Positions 9,662 through 18,642 of a stretch of DNA of 64,000 nt are shown here, piece by piece (the stretch's first letter is position 1; the number at the start of each line of letters is the position of its first letter). This stretch comes from Methanolacinia petrolearia DSM 11571 (GTDB taxonomy: Archaea; Halobacteriota; Methanomicrobia; Methanomicrobiales; Methanomicrobiaceae). The DNA lies in contig NC_014507.1 of the NCBI RefSeq assembly GCF_000147875.1, positions 930,001 to 994,000 of the forward strand, written 5' to 3'. The notes below the pieces were generated by a model. That model saw only the letters and a program-made list of their open reading frames with translations, made no database searches and was not told the origin of the DNA. Both the position numbers and the translations under genes were made by a program.

Positions 9662-10153
9662 ATGAGTAGCAATACTCTCAGAAACGACGCTCTTTTCATT
9701 GCTGAAAACGCCACCGTAATCGGCGACGTATCCCTCGGGAAGGATACCGGAATCTGGTTCGGGGCCGTGCTCAGGGCCGACAATGAAAAAATAACAATAG
9801 GCGAAGGCTCGAACGTGCAGGACAACTGCGTAGTGCACGTCTCCAAAGGCCACCCCATAGTCATCGGGAAGAACGTATCGATAGGCCACGGTGCAATCGT
9901 CCACGGGTGCACCATCAGAGACAGGGTTCTCGTCGGGATGGGATCGGTGATCCTCAACGGGGCCGAGATCGGCGAAGACACCATCATCGGAGCGGGAGCC
10001 GTAGTGCCGGAGAACAAGACGATCCCGCCGGGCTCGGTCGTCATGGGAGTCCCCGGAAAGGTCGTAAAGGAGACCTCCGAAGAGCAGAAGGCCCACATCC
10101 TTAAGAATTCGCAGATCTATATCGAACTCGCAGGGAGATATGCCAATGAGTGA
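9662..10153 (+). CDS. Gamma-carbonic-anhydrase-like hexapeptide-repeat protein
   Basis: Left-handed beta-helix protein of the gamma-CA/YrdA/CaiE group, 163 residues. Hexapeptide repeats run through most of the chain (IAENATVIGDVSLG, IWFGAVLRAD, IGEGSNVQDNCVVHV, IGHGAIVHGCTI, VLVGMGSVILNGAEIGEDTIIGAGAV). Candidate zinc ligands are the His in VVHV, IGHG and IVHG. Whether it hydrates CO2 or is an acyltransferase-like relative cannot be settled. It overlaps the HdrA-like gene downstream, implying co-transcription. Confidence 0.85.
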   Translation: MSSNTLRNDALFIAENATVIGDVSLGKDTGIWFGAVLRADNEKITIGEGSNVQDNCVVHVSKGHPIVIGKNVSIGHGAIVHGCTIRDRVLVGMGSVILNGAEIGEDTIIGAGAVVPENKTIPPGSVVMGVPGKVVKETSEEQKAHILKNSQIYIELAGRYANE

Positions 10154-11432
10154 GATCGCGGTTATCGGTGCCGGAGCGGCCGGAATCCAGGCGGCACTCG
10201 ATGCGGCCAACAGGGGGATCAAAGTCCATCTTATCGAGAGGGAGCCGACGATCGGCGGCAGAATGGCGCAGCTCGACAAGACCTTCCCGACAAACGACTG
10301 CTCTATGTGCATCCTTTCTCCGAAGATGGTCGAGGCGGAGAGGAACGAGAATATAATACTCCATACGCTCACCGAACCCGTATCCCTCGAAGGAGAGGTC
10401 GGCAATTTTAAGCTGACACTGCTCCGTCACCCCCGGTACGTCGATGCAGAGCTCTGCAACGGCTGCGGGGACTGCTACGAGGTCTGCCCCGTCGAGGTAT
10501 ACAACAGGTACGACGCCGGCCTCGGGGTCAGGAAAGCGATATACAAGCCGCACGCCCAGATCGTCCCGAACCTTGCTATCCGCGACCCGGAGCACTGCAT
10601 AGACTGCGGGCTCTGCTACGATGTCTGCGGAAGGGAAGCGGTCCGTCACGACGACGAGGACTCCGAAGAGGAGTTCACCATCAACGTCGCTGCCATAATC
10701 ATTGCGACCGGCTACGACACATACAACCCGGAGAAGAAGACCGAACTCATGTATCTCAGGCACCCCGATGTTATCACGAGCCTTGAGTTCGAGCGGATGA
10801 TCTGCGCCAGCGGGCCGACCGGCGGAAAACTCAGGAAGCTCTCGAACGGAGAAAAGCCGAGATCGATCGTCTTCGTCCAGTGCATCGGGTCGAGGGATCT
10901 TACGATCGACCGGTGCTACTGCTCGTGTGTCTGCTGCATGTACGCTATAAAGAACGCCATGCTGATAAAGGAGAAGAACCCGGACACCGGGGTCACGATG
11001 CTCTACATGGATATCCGGGCCTACGGCAAGGGATACGAGGAATACTATGAGCGGGCGAAGAACCTCGGCATAAACTTCGTCAGGGGAAGGCCGGGGGAGA
11101 TCCTCGAAAAGCCCGGAAAGGGGCTTGAGATCATGGTCGAGGATACCGAGACAAGGGAGTTCCTGAAGCTCAGCCCCGACCTCATCGTCCTCTCGGTCGG
11201 GATGCAGCCTTCGAAGGGTGCGGACAGGATCGCGGAGATCTTCGGGATAAAGACCGAAGACTCGGGATTCTTCAGCTCGCCCGAGATGAAGCTCAACCCG
11301 GTCGGAACGATCAGGCCCGGAATATATATCGCAGGAGCGGCATCCGCCCCGAAGGACATCCCCGACAGCGTAACCCAGGGCGAGGCGGCGGCGATGAAGG
11401 CGTTCCTCGACGCACTGAAGGCGGGAGCCTGA
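10146..11432 (+). CDS. HdrA-like iron-sulfur flavoprotein (short form)
   Basis: Related to subunit A of CoB-CoM heterodisulfide reductase, the electron-bifurcating FAD protein. It has the FAD dinucleotide motif GAGAAGIQAALDAANRG at the N-terminus, the HdrA signature FPTNDCSMCILSPKM, two [4Fe-4S] motifs (CNGCGDCYEVCP and CIDCGLCYDVCG) and the CYCSCVCCMYAIKNA cluster. At about 428 residues it is far shorter than typical HdrA (about 650) and lacks the N-terminal domain and the C-terminal ferredoxin. The ATG at 10146 is preferred over one at 10140 by spacing from GGGAGA. No hdrB/hdrC lies nearby. Confidence 0.85.
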   Translation: MSEIAVIGAGAAGIQAALDAANRGIKVHLIEREPTIGGRMAQLDKTFPTNDCSMCILSPKMVEAERNENIILHTLTEPVSLEGEVGNFKLTLLRHPRYVDAELCNGCGDCYEVCPVEVYNRYDAGLGVRKAIYKPHAQIVPNLAIRDPEHCIDCGLCYDVCGREAVRHDDEDSEEEFTINVAAIIIATGYDTYNPEKKTELMYLRHPDVITSLEFERMICASGPTGGKLRKLSNGEKPRSIVFVQCIGSRDLTIDRCYCSCVCCMYAIKNAMLIKEKNPDTGVTMLYMDIRAYGKGYEEYYERAKNLGINFVRGRPGEILEKPGKGLEIMVEDTETREFLKLSPDLIVLSVGMQPSKGADRIAEIFGIKTEDSGFFSSPEMKLNPVGTIRPGIYIAGAASAPKDIPDSVTQGEAAAMKAFLDALKAGA

Positions 11433-11444
11433 CCGGAATATAAT

Positions 11445-12485
11445 ATGGAGGAGAAGACCGTATACTGGGACCACGATTCCGGTTCCATAATTTTTATCGA
11501 GCAGACCGCACTTCCGGCCGAATACAGGACAGTCTCATGCAAATCCGTCGAGAGGCTTGCAGAGGCAATCCGGAGGCTCGAAGTCCGCGGGGCTCCTGCA
11601 CTCGGTGTCGCGGGTGCGTTCGGCGTCGCCCTCGCTGCGAAGCTGCACGATGACTCAAACATGGACTCTTTTCTGCGGCTTGTCCGGGAGGATGCCGACT
11701 ATCTCAACTCGACGAGGCCGACCGCCGTGAACCTCTCGTGGGGGATCAACAGAACATACGAATCGATAAAGAACGCCGCATCGCCGGAAGAGGCGGCTGA
11801 AACCGCTCTCAGGGTCGCAGAGGAGATCGCGGCCGAGGACGAGATGATGTGCCGGAAGATCGGCGAGACCGGTGCGAAGTTCCTCCCCGACGAATGCACG
11901 GTTCTCACCCACTGCAACGCGGGCGCCCTTGCATGCTATACATGGGGAACGGCTCTTGGCGTGATCAGGTCGGCGGTCGAGGCGGGGAAGAACGTATCCG
12001 TAATTTCGTGCGAAACCAGGCCGCTCAACCAGGGATCGAGGCTCACAGCATGGGAGCTTTCGAGGGACAATATCCCCGTAAAGACGATCACCGATTCCAG
12101 CGCCGCTTTCCTGATGAAGAGAGGCGAGATCGATGCGGTCGTCGTCGGTGCCGACAGGATAACGCACGATGCGGTATTCAACAAGATCGGGACCTACATG
12201 CATGCGGTCTGCGCAAAGCACCACGAAATCCCGTTCTATGTCGCCGCTCCTACATCGACGTTCGATGCGACACTCTCGGAAAAGGACGTCGTCGTCGAGC
12301 AGAGGGACAGGAACGAACTTGCGAAATGCGGAGACCGTCTCCTCATGCCGGATTCGGTGGATGCGATAAACTACGCGTTCGATTCGACGCCGGTCGAGCT
12401 CGTAACGGCGATATTCACCGAGAAGGGAGCGGTCAGGCCGCCGTTCTCGGTCGATGAAATATTGCAGCGAAAGGTTGGTATATAA
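11445..12485 (+). CDS. mtnA: S-methyl-5-thioribose-1-phosphate isomerase (aIF2B-like)
   Basis: Isomerises methylthioribose-1-phosphate (or the ribose-1,5-bisphosphate relative) to the ribulose form. Motifs include RGAPALGVAGAFGV, NAGALACYTWGTALGV with the catalytic Cys position, CETRPLNQGSRLTAWEL, VVVGADRITHDAVFNKIGTY and FYVAAPTSTFD. At 346 residues it matches MtnA rather than the shorter R15P isomerases. It starts 12 bp after the HdrA-like gene, so they probably share a transcript. Confidence 0.9.
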   Translation: MEEKTVYWDHDSGSIIFIEQTALPAEYRTVSCKSVERLAEAIRRLEVRGAPALGVAGAFGVALAAKLHDDSNMDSFLRLVREDADYLNSTRPTAVNLSWGINRTYESIKNAASPEEAAETALRVAEEIAAEDEMMCRKIGETGAKFLPDECTVLTHCNAGALACYTWGTALGVIRSAVEAGKNVSVISCETRPLNQGSRLTAWELSRDNIPVKTITDSSAAFLMKRGEIDAVVVGADRITHDAVFNKIGTYMHAVCAKHHEIPFYVAAPTSTFDATLSEKDVVVEQRDRNELAKCGDRLLMPDSVDAINYAFDSTPVELVTAIFTEKGAVRPPFSVDEILQRKVGI

Positions 12486-12502
12486 CCGCTGATTACATAC
12501 AA

Positions 12503-13183
12503 GTGAGTGAAATGTTGCCGGGATCGCCCATATGGGATCAATTGATGATTGCGATCGGGGAGATTGCGATCATCGTTTTTATCGGGTTGTTCCTCTTCTC
12601 CCTCTTTGTCGTAGCGTTAGCGTTTTACTCCATCAAACGCGGCAGGTTCTACTTCCCGCGGGTCCTGCAGGCTGGCCTTGTCGTATCCGAAGGTTTCGTC
12701 AAGGCGATATGCAAGTTCTTCAGTCTCGACGACAAGGAGCTGACCGCATTCTTCATCAGGCTACATAACGCGATGACGAAGAGCGCCTTCGCCGCGGTTC
12801 CTTCGAACAAGAGGGCGATATTCGTACCACAGTGCCTGAGGCATTCGGCATGCCCGGCGAACCTGACACCCGAGGGCCTGGTATGCAGGCGTTGCGGAAG
12901 GTGCGAGATCGGTGCACATATCGACGAACTTGAGGATATGGGGTATATGGTCTGGATAGCCCCCGGTTCGACTCTTATCAAAAGAATGGTGGCAAAATAC
13001 CAGCCCGAGGCCGTGATAGGCGTCGGCTGCCTGGTCGAAGTAAAAGAGGGTCTCGAGATGCTTGATAAGGCGGGGCTTATCGGGATGGGCGTCCTTACGC
13101 TGAAGGACGGCTGTGTCGAGACTATAATGAACTGGAACGATCTTTTCGAAGTGGCACGCGAGGGTCTTCCGAAACCGGATTAG
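12503..13183 (+). CDS. DUF116 membrane-anchored cysteine-rich protein
   Basis: DUF116 family, function unknown. One long N-terminal hydrophobic helix (about 18-45) is followed by a cytoplasmic domain with conserved cysteines: FVPQCLRHSACPA, CRRCGRCEIG, GVGCLVEVKEG and a final CVETIMNW. The Cys pattern suggests a metal or Fe-S site, as inferred for this family. A TATATAACC box at 12478 would start transcription near 12503, so the GTG there could be leaderless. An ATG at 12512 is the alternative. The 3' end overlaps the convergent gene at 13122-13604 by 62 bp. Confidence 0.85.
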   Translation: MSEMLPGSPIWDQLMIAIGEIAIIVFIGLFLFSLFVVALAFYSIKRGRFYFPRVLQAGLVVSEGFVKAICKFFSLDDKELTAFFIRLHNAMTKSAFAAVPSNKRAIFVPQCLRHSACPANLTPEGLVCRRCGRCEIGAHIDELEDMGYMVWIAPGSTLIKRMVAKYQPEAVIGVGCLVEVKEGLEMLDKAGLIGMGVLTLKDGCVETIMNWNDLFEVAREGLPKPD

Positions 13184-13604
13184 GGTTCTGGATGGGGTCT
13201 CTCAGGACTTTTACCTGCCGCCCGAACAGTTTTCCCGACTTTACCTTTCCGTAGACGTATATCGTTCCTTCACTCTTGACGTCTCCCGTCTCGACTCCGG
13301 GGCGGAGGATCACGTCGCCTGCGGCCTCGATGGTTTTTATCTTTGCAGAGTCGCATATGGTGACATCCCCCGATGCCCTGAGCGGTCCGTTTATTTCGGT
13401 GTGCGGCCCGATCACCGCGTTTCTGCATAATACTCTCGATTTTACAGACGACCTGGGACCGAGTTCGAGATTTCCTGCGACGTCTAAAACGCCCCAGAAA
13501 TGAGTGAGGGGCGGGACAACGAAATCCCCGTTTATCTTAACATTGCCCTCAAAATACGACCCTGCGGGAGCTATAAAAGTATTGCCATCCCTGAAAACTT
13601 TCAT
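13122..13604 (-). CDS. Bactofilin-like / polymer-forming beta-helix protein
   Basis: 160 residues, starting MKVFRDGNTFIAPAGSYFEGNVKINGDFVV. Short repeats with alternating hydrophobic residues and Gly/Asn turns run throughout (VDVAGNLELGPRSSV, RNAVIGPHTEINGPLRASGDVTI, VILRPGVETGDVKSEGTIYVYGKV). This is the pattern of a right-handed beta-helix as in bactofilins and related polymer-forming proteins. The assignment rests on repeat character only. The C-terminal 20 residues are encoded opposite the end of the DUF116 gene. Confidence 0.65.
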   Translation of the reverse strand: MKVFRDGNTFIAPAGSYFEGNVKINGDFVVPPLTHFWGVLDVAGNLELGPRSSVKSRVLCRNAVIGPHTEINGPLRASGDVTICDSAKIKTIEAAGDVILRPGVETGDVKSEGTIYVYGKVKSGKLFGRQVKVLRDPIQNPNPVSEDPRVPLRKDRSSSL

Positions 13605-13638
13605 CCATCAACAAATGCAATCCCTATGTTTATTTAAT

Positions 13639-14511
13639 TTATCCTATGAGCATTGCGGACGCGATGAAGATTACGAGCGATAAGAACATCCCGTACTTCA
13701 GGATCGAGGTGGCCTTCGTTCTCCTGAGGTCCGCGGGAGTGTCTGCATAAAGACCGTTTGTCGCGCCCGCCATGATAACGAGATCTGCGATGACGATCAG
13801 GAGTAGGTATGCCGGGCTCCACCAGCGGAATACCGGCAGAAGGCTGATTATCACCGCGATAAGGGAGAGGACGAAACACAGGATTCCGGTCTTCTTCACC
13901 CCGATGGTCATGGGGAGAGTCCTGGCCCCGCCTTTGCTGTCGCCTTCGATGTCCTCGGCGTCCTTGAGGAGTTCGCGGGCGAGGATCGCGAGGAAGACGA
14001 TGAGTGCGACGTAGAAGTTCTGCATAAGCCCGAAGGGACCGAAGGTCGCACCGCCGAAGAGGAATATGCTTGCGGTGAGGTAGGATACGGCGATGTTTCC
14101 CGCGAGAGGAACTCCTTTGAGGCTGCTCGCGTAGAGTGCGAGGAGGGCCGAGTTTAAGATTGCAATGGCGATACATAGCAGGTTTGTGAAGAGAGAGGCG
14201 ACGATTCCTGCGATGAAGAGCACTATACTATATGCAAGTGCGGCCTTCGGGGAGATCTCTCCTGACGGGATGGGACGGTCGGGACGGTTGACGGCGTCGA
14301 TGTCCCGGTCGAAGTAGTCGTTGATGACGTTTCCGGCTGCGGTTATCAGTGCGACCGCGGTTATCAGGGCAGGATAGATGTATAACGGCGGTGCTCCCGG
14401 TGACAGAAGGTCAAACGGGCCTGCCGCGATTATTACTCCGAGCAGGACGGCGAATCCCGCGAAGAGGGAGTTTACGGGCCGTGTTATTCTGATGTATGCA
14501 GCCTGACTCAT
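13639..14511 (-). CDS. UbiA-type prenyltransferase, probable digeranylgeranylglyceryl phosphate synthase
   Basis: Membrane prenyltransferase of 290 residues, proposed to attach the second geranylgeranyl chain in archaeal ether-lipid synthesis. The first Asp-rich motif is NVINDYFDRDIDAVNRPDRP. The second lies at DAEDIEGDSKGGARTLP. About eight to nine membrane helices are apparent. The N-terminus AYIRITRPVNSLFAGFAVLLG is typical of archaeal DGGGPS. Other UbiA enzymes remain possible, but the length and both motifs favour this role. Confidence 0.88.
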   Translation of the reverse strand: MSQAAYIRITRPVNSLFAGFAVLLGVIIAAGPFDLLSPGAPPLYIYPALITAVALITAAGNVINDYFDRDIDAVNRPDRPIPSGEISPKAALAYSIVLFIAGIVASLFTNLLCIAIAILNSALLALYASSLKGVPLAGNIAVSYLTASIFLFGGATFGPFGLMQNFYVALIVFLAILARELLKDAEDIEGDSKGGARTLPMTIGVKKTGILCFVLSLIAVIISLLPVFRWWSPAYLLLIVIADLVIMAGATNGLYADTPADLRRTKATSILKYGMFLSLVIFIASAMLIG

Positions 14512-14627
14512 TTTTCCTGATAGTGGTTGGACTTTTAATTAAAATAGATTGGCGCTTTGAGAGGACCGGTCTCCGGAAAAAATGCTATTCTTAATTTTCA
14601 TAAGGGAGTCGTAATATCTGATTGTGT

Positions 14628-14925
14628 GAAGGGAGGGGGAAGTTTCCCCCTCCCTGTGACCCTCCCCCTCGTGGCGATAGGTCGCCTTCGGGACGGGCAA
14701 GCGTCCCTCCGGCTCCAGAAATAATAACAATCATAATAGCTCCCTCCCGGCCGAGGCAACCGAAGGGCTGTCGCCCTTTCGAAACCCAGGGCGACCTTTG
14801 GTCACCGATTCATTTCATGAAATGTATTCTCCCGGACGGGTAGCGTCCAGGCCGGGTTATCATCATTGCGCAAGTTTGCGGAGCAAACTTAAGCACCGGG
14901 CTGCCCCGAAGGGGCTTACGCCCTT
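14628..14925 (+). repeat. R1 dispersed mosaic repeat, copy 2 (in the 14512-15058 gap)
   Basis: No gene is seen in this gap. Module A (14628-14716) is intact, with the GGCGATAGGTCGCC hairpin and GGGACGGGCAAGCGTCCC. Module C (14740-14925) is interrupted: its GGCCGAGGC arm is separated from GGGTAGCGTCCAGGCC by a module-B insertion (about 14758-14835) containing CCGAAGGGC..GCCCTTTCGAAA and TCATTTCATGAAATG. The C module then continues with the GTTTGCGGAGCAAAC and GCCCCGAAGGGGC hairpins. Sequence after 14925 is AT-rich and leads to the coaD promoter. Confidence 0.8.
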
Positions 14926-15058
14926 ACAAAATATTCTAAAATAATTCAAAAATCAGAAGAAGAGGCTTATGCCCTTTCTTGAAACTCTAAGCAATCTTCT
15001 CCCTCCCTCATGAGACAGAAAAAACCTATTAACCCTCCCGCAGAATCATAAACGGATT

Positions 15059-15517
15059 ATGAGAGTAATGGTTGGCGGGACCTTCGATCCCCTTCATGAC
15101 GGGCACAAGAAGCTTATCGAGAGATCTTTTTTCATCGCGGGGCCGGGTGGTCATGTGATCATCGGTCTTTCGGGGGACGAGTTTGCGAACCGAAAGTTGC
15201 ATCCTATACGGCCATACGAGGTCCGGAAGAAGGAGCTTGTGGATTTTCTCGAAGAATCTAATTTCGGGTCGGAGTGGAGCATCGAGATGCTATCCGACAG
15301 GTTCGGGTCTTCTCTCGATTCGGACTTCGATGCGATTGTTGTGTCCGAGGAGACTTTTCCGACCGCCATCGAGATCAACAAACTCCGCCGGGAGAAGGGA
15401 ATGAAGAAGGTCGATATTCACCAGATCACCTGTGTTCTCGCCGAGGACGGAAGATGGATCTCGAGTACAAGGATCTGGAAGGGCGAGATCGATTCGCACG
15501 GGAAGGTTATTGGGTAG
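15059..15517 (+). CDS. coaD: Phosphopantetheine adenylyltransferase, archaeal type
   Basis: Transfers AMP from ATP to 4'-phosphopantetheine in coenzyme A synthesis. The nucleotidyltransferase motif GGTFDPLHDGHKKL holds the HxGH-type signature at residues 7-18, and ISSTRIWKGEI near the C-terminus supplies the ISSTRI-like motif. The length of 152 residues is typical of the archaeal CoaD group. A second CoA-pathway gene, coaBC, lies at the right end of this window. Confidence 0.92.
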   Translation: MRVMVGGTFDPLHDGHKKLIERSFFIAGPGGHVIIGLSGDEFANRKLHPIRPYEVRKKELVDFLEESNFGSEWSIEMLSDRFGSSLDSDFDAIVVSEETFPTAIEINKLRREKGMKKVDIHQITCVLAEDGRWISSTRIWKGEIDSHGKVIG

Positions 15518-15654
15518 TTTTTCAATTAAAATTTAATTTTTATTAAATATTAATAAATAAAAGACAAATTTTAAACACTCTTGTATAATATCTATTATTA
15601 GAACTAAAAGCAGATTTGTAGCAGTCTGCATTTTCGTAATTTAGGGGGAATAAA

Positions 15655-18258
15655 ATGAGGGGGTCGAATCATAATCTTAGGTCGGCGTTTTCTATTCCGT
15701 TTTGGCATATGGAAAAGAATCATTCGAATTTTGGCAAACTTTGGTGTGTTGTTGCGATTATAATCTTTTTTGAAGTAATTGGACTGATTGCGATGGTTTC
15801 CGCAGGACCGTCCATAATCTCTTTCGGATCTTCCAACATTTCCGGGAGCTATAAACCCGTTGATACCCTGGAGATCAATGCCGTATATGATGAGGCGCTT
15901 TTATCCGGTAGTTTCATTTCGGTTTTACTCAACAATAACGTCTCATTAACACTGGATAATCTTACAACAAAAATCAGCCCAAGACATGAAGGAAGCATTT
16001 CAAACGGCAATGACGGTGCCGTTTTGGACAATCCTGTTTCGGTTTATGTGAAAGATAACTATGCATACATTGCTGTCGTTGATAGCGACACCCTTGAAAT
16101 AGTTGACATTTCCGATCCTTCCAATCCACAACATAAAGGGAGTTATATCGATTCACAAAATCTTTCGCGTATGAGAGATGTTTTTGTCTCGGGTAATTAT
16201 GCCTATGGCATAAGCGGGGATCGTGGCACTCTTGAGATAATAGATGTCAGTGATCCCGGGCATCCTGTCCATGCCGGCAGGATTTCAGACGGAGAGAACG
16301 GAGCGATCTTAAATTATTCATATTCCGTTTATGTATCCGGGAATTATGCATATGTTGCTATCGGAGGTTTCAGCAACAACGCCCTGGAGATCGTGAACAT
16401 CAGCGATCCGTCCGCACCCTCTCATGTCGCGAATGTTTCAGATGGCGAAAATGGTGCAATGCTATCTCTTCCCAAGTCCGTGTTTGTTCCAGATGGTTAT
16501 GCCTATGTCGCAAGTTCCGGAAGTGATGCCCTTGAGATCATAAATGTCAGCAATCCTGCAGCCCCTGCTCATGCGGCGAGTGTCACGAACGGGGTTGCCG
16601 GTGCGATGAAATATCCCCTGTCGGTATTTGTTTCAGGAGATTATGCCTATGTTGTATGCAGGGACAGCTATTCTCTTGAGATAATAAATGTCAGTAATCC
16701 CGGTGATCCCGTTCCGGAAGGGGCCATATCCTATTCTAATCTCGATTATTCTTCCGTTTTTGTATCAGGTGGGTACGCATATTTAACAAGGTATCAGGAC
16801 GACGTGCTTGAGATAATCGATGTAAGTGTTCCTTCAAATCCGGTGTCTGTCGCGAATATTTCAAATGATAATCTTAACGGGGTTAGATCCGTATTTGTCT
16901 CGGGAGGAATGGCATATCTTGTGAGCAGTTTATCCAAAACACTGGAGATTGTAAGCACCGGTTATTCCACGCTATCGGGTACTTATAATGTAGGTACGGG
17001 AGAGGCGACACCGCTTCTGAATGTCGGTTTGATAACGGCACATGATGCTATTAGTCTTGACGGAATGAGGACAAATTCTTCAAAAAACCTTCCTCCCGAA
17101 AATCTCGCAGATAGTGTTCGTATTGAGATAACCGATCCGCTCAATGCTTCGTTCGACTGCATGCCTCTCTCCGGGACTGCTCCTTTGACCGTAACTTTCA
17201 CTGATACTTCTACCGGATCACCGGCGTCCTGGAACTGGTCTTTCGGGGACGGGTTGTGGTTCAATACAACAGATCCCGCTTCAAAAAACCCGCATCACGA
17301 ATATTCCATAGCAGGGAATTATACTGTAAGTCTTAACGTGAGTAATGCTTCTGATAGTAATACGTACACCCTGGCGGATTATATCGTGGTCGGCACTTCC
17401 GGGACTTCCCCACCTGCATCTTCCACCGGCACAGCCACAGCAACAATTACTGCCTCACCAACTGCTACGCTAACTATAACACCCGGCTCATCATCCGGCA
17501 GTTTGCATTCATCATCGAGAACCAGAGGCGAATCTAACACCGATACTGGAACTGGTTTTGCGGAGAACCTGAATGCCGGCGAAAACGTCTCGTTTGAGAT
17601 GGACAAAGGTGCGATCTATAAGGTCTCGATAACTCCTGTAACGAATTTAAGAAAACTGATGATAACAATCCGGAGAGATAGTTCAGTTCCGTCTTCGATC
17701 AATACACCTGATACGGATGTCTACGAGTACGAATTTGCTGATCTTTATTATGCCGGTAATTCAGATTTATCCGGCGGAACCTTCTGGTTTAAAGTTAAAA
17801 AAAGCTGGATTACAGCCGGGGGCTATAGCAGCAATGACATCGTAATGCTTTGTTATAATGAAGAGGCAGGAGAATGGGAAGAACTAAAGATCACATATGC
17901 CGGTGAAGAAGGAGCCTGTTATTATTACACAGCCGATATTTCTTCATTTTCATTGTTCGCAATCACAATATCCGAAGGGGAAACTATGGTTTTAGAAGAA
18001 ACGACTCCGAAAGTATTGCATTCCACTGTTAAAGGAACTGAAAAAACGGTGAGGGCCGGCATTCCGGCGTCTTCGGTCAGAGCCACTGCTTCAGGTGTTA
18101 GTCAAATAAATACGGATTCATCAAAAAGGAATTCGTCGTGGATGTCCTTTGCAATTCCTGTAATACTTGTGATACTGGGGGTTGTTATTATCATAGGACT
18201 CACTGGTAGAAAGAAATATCAAAAATACCCCGACTGGTGGGACAGGGATCTCAAATAA
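15655..18258 (+). CDS. Large surface protein: LVIVD beta-propeller, PKD domain, PGF-pre-PGF domain, C-terminal anchor
   Basis: 867 residues with an N-terminal hydrophobic segment (about 28-50). Roughly seven LVIVD-type repeats follow (about 100-430), each with a [S/Y]VFVSG.YAYV..........LEIINVSNP pattern, forming a probable propeller. A PKD domain lies near 500-575 (GTAPLTVTFTDTSTGSPASW, WSFGDG). A Ser/Thr-rich linker precedes a PGF-pre-PGF domain (about 640-785, FWFKVKKSWI, SSFSLFAIT). A membrane helix (about 835-857) and a basic tail end the chain. A strong GGGGGAA ribosome-binding site precedes the ATG. Composition is AT-richer than the core genes. Confidence 0.85.
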   Translation: MRGSNHNLRSAFSIPFWHMEKNHSNFGKLWCVVAIIIFFEVIGLIAMVSAGPSIISFGSSNISGSYKPVDTLEINAVYDEALLSGSFISVLLNNNVSLTLDNLTTKISPRHEGSISNGNDGAVLDNPVSVYVKDNYAYIAVVDSDTLEIVDISDPSNPQHKGSYIDSQNLSRMRDVFVSGNYAYGISGDRGTLEIIDVSDPGHPVHAGRISDGENGAILNYSYSVYVSGNYAYVAIGGFSNNALEIVNISDPSAPSHVANVSDGENGAMLSLPKSVFVPDGYAYVASSGSDALEIINVSNPAAPAHAASVTNGVAGAMKYPLSVFVSGDYAYVVCRDSYSLEIINVSNPGDPVPEGAISYSNLDYSSVFVSGGYAYLTRYQDDVLEIIDVSVPSNPVSVANISNDNLNGVRSVFVSGGMAYLVSSLSKTLEIVSTGYSTLSGTYNVGTGEATPLLNVGLITAHDAISLDGMRTNSSKNLPPENLADSVRIEITDPLNASFDCMPLSGTAPLTVTFTDTSTGSPASWNWSFGDGLWFNTTDPASKNPHHEYSIAGNYTVSLNVSNASDSNTYTLADYIVVGTSGTSPPASSTGTATATITASPTATLTITPGSSSGSLHSSSRTRGESNTDTGTGFAENLNAGENVSFEMDKGAIYKVSITPVTNLRKLMITIRRDSSVPSSINTPDTDVYEYEFADLYYAGNSDLSGGTFWFKVKKSWITAGGYSSNDIVMLCYNEEAGEWEELKITYAGEEGACYYYTADISSFSLFAITISEGETMVLEETTPKVLHSTVKGTEKTVRAGIPASSVRATASGVSQINTDSSKRNSSWMSFAIPVILVILGVVIIIGLTGRKKYQKYPDWWDRDLK

Positions 18259-18275
18259 AAAAAAAGATGGGTGGT

Positions 18276-18500
18276 CTTTTTCGGATTGGGGCGTCCCGGC
18301 CGGAAATATTTTCCTTCTTCAAAAGGAACGAGCGTACCCGGCAGATTCGGAGGGCCGGGTTGGCATGGCATGATAAGCTTCGGATTAGTGAGAAATGTCC
18401 ATCGTTTTTCTCCCGACCCGGGACGATCATAGAGTCTTGTTTTCGGGTATTTAAGCGGAAAGGGGACGGGGGGTGAAAGTAAACCCCCCGGAGATGCAAT
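18276..18500 (+). repeat. R2 dispersed repeat, copy 1
   Basis: About 225 bp that recurs at 19905-20130. Shared blocks are GGATTGGGGC, GTCCCGGCCGGAAATATT, GGGACGATCATAGAGT and GGGTATTTAA, ending GGGGTGAAAGTAA. Several blocks can pair (for example CCCGACCCGGGAC). It starts just after the stop of the surface-protein gene and contains no credible gene. The rest of the 18259-18642 gap shows only AT-rich promoter-like sequence. Confidence 0.75.
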
Positions 18501-18642
18501 CCTCCAATAATAAAAAAATAACACACCCTACCAATCCGGGGACAGCAGGATCGGCGATCCTCTTTTTGTTCGCATACACCAAAAGAACCGAAAAAAATCA
18601 GGTCATAGATAATCCGCCCCGAAGATCATAAACTGCGATACA

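Noticed and set aside
8698-10098. A 466-codon minus-strand frame opposite the K+ channel and gamma-CA-like genes
   Set aside because: It crosses two well-supported plus-strand genes and translates into acidic/low-complexity sequence with no family likeness.
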